DNA from: Cunninghamella blakesleeana
Lineage: Eukaryota > Mucoromycota > Mucoromycetes > Mucorales > Cunninghamellaceae
Assembly: GCA_017871115.1 (NCBI GenBank)
Contig: JAFCIZ010000004.1
Coordinates: 1,254,851-1,318,850, forward strand
DNA: 64,000 nt
Direction of reading: 5' to 3'
Shown: one piece after another, positions 1 to 12,538 of the stretch
How the letters are laid out: every line of letters begins with the position of its first letter
How positions within the stretch are numbered: the stretch's first letter is position 1
Notes under the pieces: model-generated
Databases searched by the model: none
Told to the model about the DNA's origin: nothing
Seen by the model: the letters and a program-made list of their open reading frames with translations, nothing else
Translations under genes and position numbers: made by a program

Positions 1-1024
1 ACCTCTTGGAGTAGTTTTTTATGTATATGTTTATGCCCAAAAGTCCAAAAAAAAAATTATCCAAAATTTAAGCCTAAATTTTTTTTATAATATTTATACT
101 TAGGGTAATAAAAATGAAAAAATATTAATCGTAATTTGACTTGGATCCTGTTCATTAGGGAGGAGGTATACTTTGGGTAATCTTTACTTGAAAGTAAATT
201 AGTATCTAAAATCGTTTCTGGTACTAAGCAAGCTGAATTTAGAAGCAGTTACCATACTATAAACACCAAAATAAACTATCCATTTTTATCAAAATGATAT
301 TAAGCTGTACTTATTTGGATACTTCTGGTTGTATCAATTTTGAACTCGCAAAAAAAATTATCTTTTTAAAAAAAAATAAAAAAAGGTAATAACCAAGACG
401 AACCTTTACATTCGAATTATTATCTAATATATTACCAACGTTATATAAAATAAAATATTATACATTTTTTTTAAAATCATATATTTTATTGAAATAAGAT
501 AATTTTTTACATATAATAATATATTCCATAAATTATATTATCTCAAGAATCATCACCAATGGTTATAAATGAATTATTACATTTCGTTTAAATAATAGTT
601 AATTGTTTTATTTTATTTTAATTATGAATGTTCATCCAACAGCTAATATTTATACATATATAGTGCGAATATATCTTTATGGCCTTTACTTTAATTATCT
701 ATTATTTTTAATAGCTAAATTCAATTTATAAAAATAGGAAATATTGACAAATAAATAGATATATTTATAATGAATTAAAAAAATGTTAGCATAAAATAAT
801 ACGGAACTTAAAACCGATTAAAAAAATCAGGCACCTTTTTATATCTACGAATATTATTTTTCTCCTTTTTTTAAAAAAATACCTTGCTTTTTTTTTTTTT
901 TTTATCTATGAATTTACAAAAGTTGGATGATCATTTTTTATTCTTTTTTGGTTTTTATTTAACTGTATCAAATGAATAAATAGATTTATGCATTTTTTTT
1001 TAATAATAATAAAAAAAAAATTAT
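1..1024. other. AT-rich flank, no gene recognised
   Basis: No supportable open reading frame or RNA gene. The segment is dominated by A and T homopolymers. A slightly less AT-biased patch lies at about 140-345 but shows no sustained coding frame on either strand. The part next to position 1025 is presumably the 3' UTR and terminator of the eS26 gene on the minus strand. Confidence 0.5.
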
Positions 1025-1505
1025 TTATTTAGCAGCTTGTTTTTGGAATCTGAATCTGGGAGGAGCACGATTACGACGATCAACTACGGAACGTACACGG
1101 ACAACACGAGCATGAATAGCACAAGATACACAGTAATGTAATTTAACGTATAACTTGGGGATGGTGTATTCTTCATAAACGGAAGCTTCTTGAAGATCAC
1201 GAACAGCAGCGGCTTCAACCATGTTACGGATGGTGAATCTCTTGATAGCCTTGTCCTAATTTATTTATATTATTCATCAGTATTAGTATATATATCCCCA
1301 TTTTTTATTATTTATTGTTGTGTTCACTATTCTTTATTATATAATATATTTACCTTAGGACAACATCTGTAACAGTTGATACAACGAACAAACTTGTTGT
1401 GACCACGACCGTGTTTATTACGTCCGTTATTTCTTCTCTTGCAAGTCTATTTTTTATAATAAAATGGGAGTAATATGTATTTTATATAAAAGTATTAATA
1501 AAGTC

Positions 1506-1538
<33 letters not shown>

Positions 1539-1883
1539 TTATGCAAATTCTTTAAGAAATCATCAATAAAATCCAATCCCGGTTAAGTGTATATTTAAAA
1601 TTATTGATAAAGGTGATATGTACTATTTACTGATATATAAATAATTCCATTTACTGATTGTATGTTTATATTTATATATGTATATTTATACAGATATATG
1701 TATATTATATATATTATAAAAATAAAATGAATAGTGATTACTCATGTTTTTTTTTTTAAAAAAAAAGATATATAATTTTAAAGGATGTATATAGTTTGAT
1801 AGATTAATATAGTATTGAATTGGATAACGGATGGATGATTGATGATTTCATTGAAGTTGCATTGCTGTGTATGTCTTTACCAT
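1025..1883 (-). CDS. RPS26: 40S ribosomal protein eS26 (RPS26)
   Basis: Structural protein of the small ribosomal subunit, located near the mRNA exit channel. Three exons join in frame: the start codon at 1881-1883, then 1354-1446 (31 codons) and 1025-1255. The middle exon reads [16 protein letters not shown] and carries the zinc-binding Cys pairs (CINC and CYRCC). The last exon contains [36 protein letters not shown] and a PPRFR tail, which are family signatures. The length of about 97 aa is slightly shorter than animal eS26, with a brief C-terminus. Intron 1 (1447-1880, 434 nt) directly follows the ATG, a common arrangement in fungal ribosomal protein genes, and is much longer than most introns here. 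Exons 2 and 3 are secure. The single-codon first exon is inferred from the ATG-GTAAAG context and is less certain. Confidence 0.93.
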
Positions 1884-3279
1884 ATTGAGAACTGGAAAAA
1901 AGAAAGAACATTTAATTTTGATAGCTGTTGGATATTTTGGCTCTAAAAAATTTAAATCCCGTCACCGGATTTTTTTTGGTTTTTCGACTGCCTAAAAAAA
2001 TAAAATAATGCCATCTTTAATATCTTCCGCTAATAAAACATATACCCTTTTATTATTTTAATTTATGCATGTTTCATGATAACTTATTTAAGATATATAT
2101 ATATATAATGGTTATGGTAATAATATAAATAATAAATGGGTAATCAATCAACATGATGGTTATTGAAGTATTAGCATTTTTTATCTACGAAAAACAAAGT
2201 TCGACATATAGTACATTTATTCAATCAAAACATATTTTCCTTTTATCTATCAGTTCATAATTATATGTATATTTTATTATGATATTGAAGGGGATAAACA
2301 TGAGTATTGGTTTTTAAAAATTTGCAAACTGAATTAATATTATGTAATGTATGAATATATATGAATATATAATTAATAAGAGTAATAGGTTACCAAAATG
2401 TTCTTAACAAAAAAGTAATAATACCTGAATAATCAGCAATAATATTGATAGTAAAAAAAGCAAACACAATTAGCGGCAAGCTTAACTATGCACTATCAAT
2501 GCAACGGTAGAAATAATAATATAATCAGTAAAGGAAATGTAATAAAGGGAATATATCACCACAAGAATATACGAGTGATTCTTTTTATATACATAAGTAT
2601 ATTCCAAAGCAAATGGGGTATTTTATATTACACTCAACGATATACAAATATATGCCTAATTGTAAAATTTTTTTTTTTTTGAATATTATCAACATTTGTA
2701 ATCAATAATGGATAGAGTTTCTAATATATACAATGTATTTATAATCGTAGTCGAAATTAAAAATTAAAGCAGCCAAATGCATGCATATATGGTGTCCTCG
2801 TTTTGATCATCCTACAGATCATTTGGGTTTGTCTTTTTTATCGCTAATGAGTGTGGTTATTATTTCAATAAGGATAAACAAAATAAAAATAGTAGGGTTA
2901 AATTATTGTCTATATATTTTTTTTTGTGAATAAATAGCTTATAAACAAAAGATTATAATTTTTTTAAAAAATATATATAGAAAGTGGTTAACTGTTTATT
3001 ACTCCCATTTGTTAAATTCCTACACTAACCCTATATTTCTTTCTTACTTTTTGTTATTTTATCGAATATAAGCTGTTTATTTCAAATATATAAATTTTTA
3101 ATTACTTATTTTTATTTTTGTTACATAGAATATAATACATATTATATTTTTGATTTAGTAATACACACAAATATAATATATATATATATATATTATATAA
3201 TACAAGAGTGATCAAAATAAGATGGAATAAATAAAACCAAAATACTCGATAGTTATATGGATAGATAGGTTGATGTTAT
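1884..3279. other. Intergenic, AT-rich
   Basis: Holds the upstream region of the eS26 gene (minus strand) and the 3' flank of the SNF2-type gene (minus strand). I see TA-dinucleotide runs (about 3177-3192), a T11A9 palindrome at 1747-1766 inside the eS26 intron next door, and scattered poly-T, but no gene. Short open frames, for example around 2488-2682, lack codon structure or any recognisable family. Confidence 0.5.
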
Positions 3280-6200
3280 TTACTGAAAAGTTACTTTTGA
3301 TATTTTCTTCTTTTTCTTTGGTGTATCATCCTTATCGTTATCATCAATAGCTGTGAGGTCGATAACAGATCTTTTCATAGGTTGTGAAATGACACTTATA
3401 GGTTTATTCAATTTAATTATCTTTTGTTGATATTTCTTATTTTTTAATTGAATAATATGATTGGGTTTTGGTACAAAGTTGGCATGATTTAATATATTTT
3501 GAAGTCTTTTATCGTTATAAAAATCAGCTTTTGTATTATCATGATGTTCTAATGAAAAATAAAATAAAGCAGTAATAAATGAATAAACATCAGTGTAATT
3601 ATTATTATTATTAATAATATTATTTTTACATTAATTTATTTATTTTTAATTACCTGTAATTGTGTCTCTTCTTTTTAATAACGCATCTTCAATTGAGTTT
3701 CTAATGACTAATATTTCTACATAAACAGGGTTTTTTTGCCCAATACGATGAGCACGTTTGATAGCTTGTTGTTCCATTGCCGATTGCCAGACAGGACTAA
3801 CAAAATAAACACGTGTTGCGGAGGATAGATCAATCCCATAAGCAGCTTTTTGCACGGCCATAATCATTACATTTGCATTTTCCGAAGTATTAAAGGTTAT
3901 AATTGTTTGCGATCGTTGATTGTTTGTCTATCGTAAAAAAAGAAGATTATATTATAAAAATAATATTCATAGAGAACTCTTTATATAAATATACAAATAA
4001 ATATATAATATAATTACGTACCATAGAAGATTCTAAATACATGAGAGTTCTCACTTTTACTAATTTTAAAGCCAAATAAATTTCCTGCATTTCATTATAG
4101 TATTGAGAAAAAATGATACATTTTTCGTTTGAATGGTAGGTAAGAATTTGATCTACAAGATAGTTGATTTTACTGCTGCTACTACATAGAACCTGAACTT
4201 CTTTAAATACATTACGGGTATAAAAAGTCATCCCAGTGACATCGTTCAATTCTTCACGTACATAATCCATTTCTTCTTTATTCATCTCCAGTTGATCCAG
4301 TGATATATTTAATGTTTCGGTGACGTTAATAGATGACGATGATGACGACGACGACGACGATAAGCCGCCCTTTTCATGCACTAATTGATAGATTTTTTTA
4401 CGTATGATATTTGATGCGATGCGTTCCCATTGTTTTGTTGCCTTTTGCTTCTTTTCCTTACTATTATTTCCTTTTGTCATTATCTTCTCTATAGATTGTT
4501 TTGATTTTTCGTACAGCTCGGTACTTTCAATGATATTGGATTCACTATCATAAACATAGATTCCCATGCTATTGTCTTGCATTTTACTATCTGTTAAATA
4601 ATGAACTAAATCTACAAGTATATCCCCGCTAATAATACAGTGGTCATTCCAAGGATTTTGGATAGTATGACTGTTTTTATTACTATGGTCATTACCATCA
4701 TCCCATATAGGAAGATAGGCACCATGGTCACCTTGGGACCAACCCCAATGTTCCCTGAATAATTTTGGTAAACCTTGGACTACAAACGATACTTCATGCT
4801 TCGTCATCATATTCATAAATACAGTGTCATTTAACGCCATTTCAAATAAATCTTTAATTTGCCTTAATCCAAGTTCATCTTCAGCTCCATAACTCTCCTT
4901 GCCTTCGTCTACTTGTTTTAATTTTTCAACACAATTTGAATAGGATGATTTTAAAGATGGGATATCAATGGAATGCCATGTACAGCTATTATTATTAAAT
5001 AGCAATATATATAAAGTATAATTTTTAATTGATTTTATCAATTAGATATTTATATTATATTTACATATACTTTATTTTATTTTTATATTTATTTCTATTT
5101 GAATAATTGAAATATGTAAAAAATTACCTTTGTCTCATATTGGATACTGTTTCACGAAGTGATTTAACATTGTTTTTACTAAATAAATAATCTGGTCCTT
5201 CCCTTTTTGATAATATAGCATTTAAACTGATTAAAGAGATTTGACAATTATGAGCCTGTTAAAGGAAGAAAAAAAGATAAAGGAAATGAAGAAGAGGGGA
5301 AGGAAACATAGTATAGCATATAAAAATAAATAAATATACAGTAAATTACAATATTTATTGTATATTATTATACATATTTTTTATTACGACTTACTAGCCA
5401 TTGATAGTAATCAAAATCCAAAAGAACTGTTTGAGTATATAATGGAGGCAAGGTGACATCATTTTCTATATCCTTTTTTTGATTTCGTATCATTAATCTA
5501 CACATTAGGTTATCGAGATTATAAACTGACCATGGTTGTTGTTTCATAAATGGTTTTACGATAAGACGATTCCAGAGGTATTTATAATGATTGAATGGTG
5601 GTAATTTTAGAATTTCGCCAAAGATTATACCTAATCTATATGAAGAGTAGATCAAATCAAATAAAAGAAATTTAAGTAGAAATACATCAATAAATAATAA
5701 TATTCTTTCTTTACTATTATTATTATTGTTATTATTAATAATGATATTTTATAAATTTACTTTGCCAAATCTTCATCCAATTCTTCTTGATTTGACCGTG
5801 AAATTGCTACTTCAGTTAAATTGGAAGAAGGTGTACCAGTACATACCCAGAACCAGCAGGAAAATAGTTTTGCTGCCAGACTACTATGCCTAGAATTTCT
5901 TGAAGAGAGAGAATGCCCTTCATCTATTAAAAGCATTATAAAAATCGGAATGGATCAGTCATTCACTTTTTAAAAAATAAAAATAAAAATAAGATTCAAC
6001 CAAATTTTTATAAAATAAAAAAATAACCAAACGCACCCACAATGACCCTTTTCCAGTGCACTTGTAATAATGGTGAGATATATTTTGGTTTAGGATGAAT
6101 AGCTTGACATAGAGGATTTTTCACTAGGATATTATCAATATAGGCACAATCACATTGTCTAGGTATGCCTATACAATTAATTAATTGATCATATAAAATT

Positions 6201-8343
6201 AATAATGAAGAAAAAAAAATATGGCAATTTTTTTGATTTTCATTTTTAATATATACCTTGAAATTCTAAACCACCATAGGAATATTCATAAGAGAATCGG
6301 CTTTGGCTGATGAGAATAAGATCAGAATGAACCAAAAGAGTTGGATGTGGAATACTTTTTTTGTTATCATCTAATACTATAAAATCTATTTGATCATCCA
6401 TGATATGCTACAATATATGATGATAATAACAATAATTTGTATATTAAAACATGATTTTTTTTTTCATTTCTATATATATATATATATATTATCATAAATA
6501 TATAATTACCTTATAAATTTCTCCAATCCATCTATATATTAAAAAATATAATATAATAATAATAATAATAATAGTAATAGTAATAATATTTCAGTTTAAT
6601 CATATAATACTAGTCGTATACATTTAAAAAATATTTGCTTACTTACTGTGCAACCAGATTATCAGGTACTATAATTTTTTTAAAATATATAAATAAATAA
6701 ATAAATAAAAATTTAACAAGTTAATATATGAATTTAAGCAATTGCTTTTTGTTATTAATTTTTTTAAAAAAATAAATAATAAAATATCAAGATGATTACC
6801 TATAACCAAAGTAGCACTAGAAGGATATATTTTTAACGTTGTTATTTTTAAAGAACCGCGATGCTGGCGTTTAATAAGAGGAAAAGAAGTTTCCTGTTCT
6901 TGCCATTCATAATAGGGTGGGTATTTTTCTAGTTGTACATGAACATCCTCTGGTATATTATGTTTATGATTTTTCCAAGGAATTCGTTGCAAAAGCATTT
7001 GTTCTGTGGCTATAGTCTTTAGAGATTTAATTTTATTTGATAGTGCTTGATCTTGGTATTGATTTATCATATCTGTCTTTAATTCAACATTTTCAATAGT
7101 TTTAAGTATTTGTTTTGTCACCATTATAGCAGAAAGGCATACGCAGGTTTTTCCTGTACCCTATCACAAAAAACCAATAAATAGCATACCCGTATGTATA
7201 ATTAATATAAAATTGTGTTATATACATACGTATGTAAACAGTCCCATTTTTCTTTTTCTTCTTATATTTACCATATCTTCACATATGACTCCGCCACACA
7301 CATCATCTATCATTGGCTTATCTACTACACAATCATTTGTTATTTGATTTATATAATATTTAGTATTGTCCACCGAGATCAATTCTATCATAATTGGAGG
7401 CATATATTTTTGTGGTGCTAATTCACGTTGTACTAATTTCCATAATGATGCCTATATATACACATAAGAAGAGGTTGAGCAACTACAATAGTAATAAAAA
7501 TAACAAACGTCTCTCATTTTTTTCTTCTTTTAATTTTATTTTTTTAATAGCATAGCAATAAAAGTTATATAATTACCTTTTGATAGTGATATAATTGTGT
7601 TTTCATACCCATAAGATAGTTTTTGTTCATGATATTATTTAATATTTCTTGAGCTATTGGGTTAACATTTTCAAGTTCTCTCTGTTTTGGAGAAGGCATT
7701 TGAATAAATATATCTAATAATGATTTTTGTATCTATTTATTATAATTTTTTTTTAAAAAGATAAAAGGTACATGAATTAATACTTTTATTACACATTATA
7801 TACATACATACATACATACATATATATATATATTTCATTTTATTATTAGTTTACTGGAGAGGAAGAGTATACAGGAATAGTAGGAGTAGTATTCATATTT
7901 ATTTGTTTCCCGATATAGACATCGATATTTCTATCCACCCATACTAAAAGATCTAATAAAGAATCTTTACCAGGCATTTTAAGAAAAGATTCCTTAATGT
8001 TTTGATTTGATAATAAAGGTAAATAAATACGAATACGAATAAAATTCTTTGTTGTAATTGTTAAGAATTGACAACAGGTAGTATAGATTTTATTATCTAA
8101 TTGTAAACGTCTAAGGAGATTTGTCTTTTTTTGTTCTATAGGATGTATTGGCCATTCTTTTGTATTAAATGGTATCCAAGTGCCATTCTTGTTTGAATCA
8201 TATGTTTTTCCTTCAAGTAATAAATCAATAGTACCAGCAGCAATGCTATTTTCAATCAAGTTTAACATATATAAATGTATGAAATATGAATTTAATAAAA
8301 TGAAAAAAGTGAAAAAAAGGAAAAAAAAAAATTGATACTTCAA
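3280..8343 (-). CDS. SNF2-family ATPase/helicase, uncharacterised
   Basis: Predicted DNA-dependent ATPase of the SWI2/SNF2 superfamily, probably nuclear, in chromatin or DNA repair. Many exons. In order: an N-terminal region unlike known domains; VCGGVICEDM spliced to GTGKTCVCL, giving Walker A (motif I) near 7150-7290; a motif Ia-like DNLVAQWIGEI; LIDEGHSLSSRNSR, motif II as D-E-G-H near 5930; CTGTPSSN (motif III); a long charged insertion encoded by about 4160-4900; KCIIFSQYYNEMQEI; and QAIKRAHRIGQKNPVYVE, motif VI with its arginine finger. The last exon ends with a Lys-rich, nuclear-signal-like KKKKKIS. Most SNF2 proteins have DEMGLGKT; here it is EDMGTGKT. No RING finger is obvious between the lobes, so a SHPRH/IRC20/Rad5 identity is not supported. 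The start is ambiguous: a 5-nt exon ATGAA (8339-8343) spliced over a T-rich intron, or a Met near 8265. Confidence 0.8.
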
Positions 8344-8978
8344 AAAAATTTAAACGCAGCGCGCTATTTGTTTTTTTTGCTTGACGCGTTCCTTTTTTTT
8401 TTTTAAAAAAAATAAAGTATCTTACCGTAGCTTTTTTATATATAATAATAATAATAATAATAATACTAATAAAGAATAATATATTAGTAAAGTATAAAAG
8501 AAAGGATAAGAATAATAAAGATAAAACATTTTTTATATGTATTTATATTAAAACGGTATATATATTAATGCAAAAATATTTAAAACGCCGTTTTCTCTTT
8601 TATTATTTTTTGATCATATTTGTTTATTATTTATAAAACTATGTGTTTATATTTATATACATATATATATATACATATATATATAATATAAAAAAACAGC
8701 AATTATATAAAAAATGGATCACATGTACAAATACAAAAAAAAAAAAAAAAATTGAGTTAGGTTGTAAAAAAAAAAAGAAAATTTCTCCTATCATAATATT
8801 TTTTTTTCTCTCTCTTTCACTTTTTGTATATATTTATTTTTTTGCCCCTTGTTTCGTTATTTATTATTATTATTATTTATTTATTTCAACCATAATATAT
8901 ATATATATATATAAATATATATAATATACTATAATATATACTATATATACTTAATATTTATTTTTGTTATTATACGCC
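8344..8978. promoter_or_regulatory. Divergent promoter region, SNF2 gene / DEUBAD gene
   Basis: About 630 nt between two divergently transcribed genes. It contains short GC-bearing islands in an otherwise AT-only context: an AAACGCAGCGCGC-like patch at 8353-8365, a GACGCG patch near 8383, and TTTAAAACGCCG near 8580. It also holds a T12A8 palindrome at 8393-8412 and several TA or T runs. No coding frame. The role in transcription is inferred from position only. Confidence 0.4.
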
Positions 8979-9238
8979 ATGTATGATCCATATAGTGATG
9001 ACTTATTATATTCACCATTATGTAAAAGGGAATTTACTGATATTCAATATGAAGATGTAACTGCAGATACAAACAGATTATTAATTCGTTCACCAGAGTT
9101 AGAAGGTATGGATTCACAAACAAACTATTCATATAAACGATTTAAACAAGATGAATATTCTATTCCTTATTTATCAACCAATTCAGCTAGTCCTTTAGCA
9201 ACTGTGGATCTTGAAGTAAGTTTATTTTTATTATTTTT

Positions 9239-9271
<33 letters not shown>

Positions 9272-10474
9272 TTATATATATGAGTTTGCCGGTGTGTGTT
9301 ACGTATTTTTTTTTTTGATCATTTATTTTTATTTTTTTCCCTTCTTTTTTTCCCATTATGGGGTAACTTTTTTCTATTTGATTAGACAATATTTAATATG
9401 GATAATTTTCAACAATTATCAATAGAAAAACGAAATGAATTACTGAAATTATTACCAGCGCCTGATATTATACATGATATAAGCAATGGATCATCCTCCT
9501 GTTCTTCATCTACATCTTTACCATTAGAAGAAACTACAACTACATCGCTTCACCCTTCTTTTTTTTCAAGAAACGAAAACCCTATTTTTTGGTCAGGGTT
9601 TCATGATTGGCAGACTATGCTTGCTTCGGGTGAATTAGATCCAAAGCAAAAAGAATCTCCAACTTTGCAACATCCTCAAACTATGTCAACTTCTCCATTT
9701 AAGGTACAATAGATATATATATATTGAGAATCATCGAGAACAATCTTATACATATATATTCTAATTATATGTTTTTTTTTTTATTTAATTTTGTTTTAAC
9801 AGGACGATGCTTTTGAATTATATTGGGGTGAAATTTCTGATCGAGAAAAAATGCATAATGTAGCTGGGTAAGAAAAAAATAAATAAAAATAAATGATCAA
9901 GAGATCAAATATCTTTAATGTTTTATGTTGGAAATAAAACGTAAACATTTATTTTTTATTTATTTACTTAATTATTTTCTTATTAATATGTAGTGATTCC
10001 AAGAGTATAACTTTAAAAGATATGTGTAGAAAAGGGTTAATTAGGGTAAATGATGTTATTGTTTATAAAAGAAACTTTAGTGCATGTAAAGTGATCGTAT
10101 CAAAATCAATGAAAGTAAGTGATATATAAATAGATATAATAGTTAATAAAATAAATAAATTTATAATTAAAAGAGAAGGAGAAAAAAAAAAAAAACAAAT
10201 CCTGTATTTATTTATTTATTTGTCATTATAATTATTTTATAAATAGGTTGTTAAAGCAGATGGGACTTTAGGTTTATCAATTACGATGGATGATCAATTA
10301 TTTGAAGATTTTGAAACTCCTACCGCATTAGAGACAAAAATTTTGGATCATCATGGTAAAGTAGCTCGAGATAAAAGACCAAATGGAAACGCTTTTAAAA
10401 GTATTCGATTGATTAGAAATGGAAAAGATATGGGGAGATTGTTTGATATAAGAAAAGATGCTTTTGGTTCATAA
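8979..10474 (+). CDS. DEUBAD/ASXH-domain protein (Asx-like), about 322 aa
   Basis: Five exons join in frame (8979-9215, 9386-9703, 9803-9867, 9994-10114, 10247-10474). Residues about 80-180 match the DEUBAD (ASX homology) domain: FNMDNFQQLSIEKRNELLKL followed by LPAPD, an acidic linker, then HPSFFSRNENPIFWSGFHDW and a GELDP turn. In animals this domain activates UCH-type deubiquitinases (ASXL1 with BAP1; NFRKB and ADRM1 with UCH37). The C-terminal part (SKSITLKDMCRKGLIRVND, VVKADGTL, then SIRLIRNGKDMGRLFDIRKD) looks like a small chromatin-associated module of RAMA type, though I am unsure of that. The likely role is a nuclear deubiquitinase cofactor in a Polycomb- or INO80-like complex (inference). 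An upstream in-frame TTG at 8964 is not used; the first ATG is at 8979. Confidence 0.75.
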
Positions 10475-12538
10475 AAAAGAGAAAAAAGGATCATATTTTT
10501 ATTATTTTTATTTGTTTTTTTTTGCTCGTTTTCTTTATTATTGTTTTTGCATTCATTGTAATAAAAAAAATAAAACAAAAAGTTGATTTTAAAAAAAGAT
10601 ATTTATATACACATATGTGTATAGTATAGTCAGTTTATTATTTAAATAAAATGAACATGGACCTTTTTCTTTTTTATAAAAAAATCCAGCTCCAATTTTT
10701 TAATTCTCGGGTGGTGGGTAACCTTCTGACTGAATTTTGCTCAATTATAGAGCTGAGTCCCAAAGGGTATCTATCGAGCCGATCGCAAACTTTGTAAGAA
10801 TTTTTAAATTTATTAAAGAAAATATCATAACAAAATTATAAAAAAATACATTAAAACAAAATCATAAATTATATAAAATAATAAAAAAAATAGTACTTTG
10901 ATCATCAATTACAGAAATAGCCATTTGTGTAAATATAAAGTTGTATACGTTATCTTACATATATTTTTATAAATCAGGAGATTTAGTAACAGAGGAAGCA
11001 GACAAGAATAAGAGCAGAATAGTAAAAAAAAAAAAAAAAAATAGCAAGATAACGAAGTTGATAGATTTTTTTTTCATAATGATTGAAGTTAAAGAAGAGA
11101 GTAAACATATTAAAACTGAATTTATAATCTACATTTTAAATTAAGAACCTGAGATGTATATACATATGTATCAATTAAGCTAGCAAACTTTTAATATTTG
11201 TTTTGCCTTGTATAGTAAAAGTGATACAAAAAAATAGAAATGTATTTTCAAATGAAGAAAAATCAACGAATGGCTATATTATGTTAATAAAATACTTTCA
11301 ATCGATTTAAAATAAAGGTTTTAAAAAATCGTATACGTAGTACTCTATTTACTCCTAAAGATTTATTTCTAAATAATTTAGATGGATAATATTCTTATTT
11401 CAATGATCAATAAACTAATTACAAAACATGAAGCAAACAACTTTTATATATTCATTTAATCAAAATAATGATAAATCATAAAATATATTATATATATAAA
11501 CTGAAAAAGTCTCTATATGATGTAACTATATCATTCCTTTTTAAATATAAAAATATTAACTTTCTAAAATAAATCTAAAAAGTCAATAGTTGGCAGTAAT
11601 CAAACTTAATAAATATTCAAAAAAAAAAAAAAAAAAAAAACGTATGCTTGCAAGGCTAAAATAATTAATATCCAGTATATTTTTATAGAATTGTTGTTAT
11701 TTCAATCGATTTAATGGGTAAAATCAACTTGTAGATGAACGAATGAATCATTTTTTTTATACGTAGACAGGTATTTATTTTTATATTACATATTTATTAA
11801 TTATTAAAAATAATGGCAAAAAAATCATCATACTGTTCCATTGGGTGTACAAAGATGTGAGAATGGAAAAAATAAGCATGAGAAAAGTTACAGCGGATAA
11901 GGGAAATTCGACAAGTATTTCAAAATTGCAACATTACAATAATTCCTTATTATCAAATGATTTATAAGTAAACAGGAAGATATAGAAATTACAACCTAGG
12001 AAATATTATTACAAGATGTATCCAAAGAATGTGGTTAAAAATGTAACAACTTATACGCGATACACTAATTCTGAAATCTCCATAACAGTCATATCTGTTT
12101 GTAAAAAAAAAAAAAAAATCTCTATAAAGCATTTAATATATATTGGTCAGTGCATTTAATTTAATAGTTATATGATTCACTAGTACTATTTAAAGTTATT
12201 ATTATTAATATAGATGACTCAACAGCCATATTTCTTTTTAAATCAGTCATTCAAGTCATCGATCTTTATTAAGTATTTTCTACCAAGTTGTAAAAGCAGC
12301 TATTATTATCATCACCTTTGTTTTTAAAAAGGTATTTAGATAAAAATAATTAAAAGAAAAATGATTAGAGAGATTCTGATTTCATGCATGCTTAAAATAT
12401 TCAACTCCGATTTTTTAAAACAGAGTGGCTTAAAAGAAAAGTTAAATAAGGAAAAAAAAATCGGAATCGAACTTTTTTTTCTTCACTTTTCTTTCATTTT
12501 TTTTTTCAGCTTTTTACCTGTGTATAACAAAAAAAAAA
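10475..12538. other. Long intergenic stretch with one less AT-rich patch
   Basis: About 2 kb without a supportable gene. The open frame at 10941-11144 is Lys-rich and reads through homopolymers, so I do not call it. An A21 run lies at about 11620-11640. A patch at 10686-10800 is clearly richer in G and C than its surroundings and is treated as a finding. The last 200 nt should hold the UTP18 promoter and 5' UTR. Confidence 0.5.

Noticed and set aside
1447..1880. Possible C/D snoRNA in the long first intron of eS26
   Set aside because: A TGATGA-like C box can be found on the minus strand near 1560, but there is no CTGA D box at a suitable distance and no terminal stem.
2488..2682. 64-codon open frame between eS26 and the SNF2 gene
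   Set aside because: Composition is that of random AT-rich DNA and it ends in a T-run; no family resemblance.
7815..7836. CATA/TATA microsatellites as telomeric or centromeric repeats
   Set aside because: Short, isolated and of simple dinucleotide type; no tandem array of a telomere-like unit.
10941..11144. Lys-rich open frame of 67 codons in the spacer before UTP18
   Set aside because: It reads through A and T homopolymers, has no recognisable domain, and lies in a region with no other coding signal.
11620..11640. A21 run as a retroposon poly-A tail
   Set aside because: No target-site duplication or upstream retroelement sequence; long A-runs are common throughout this window (also about 49970-49994).
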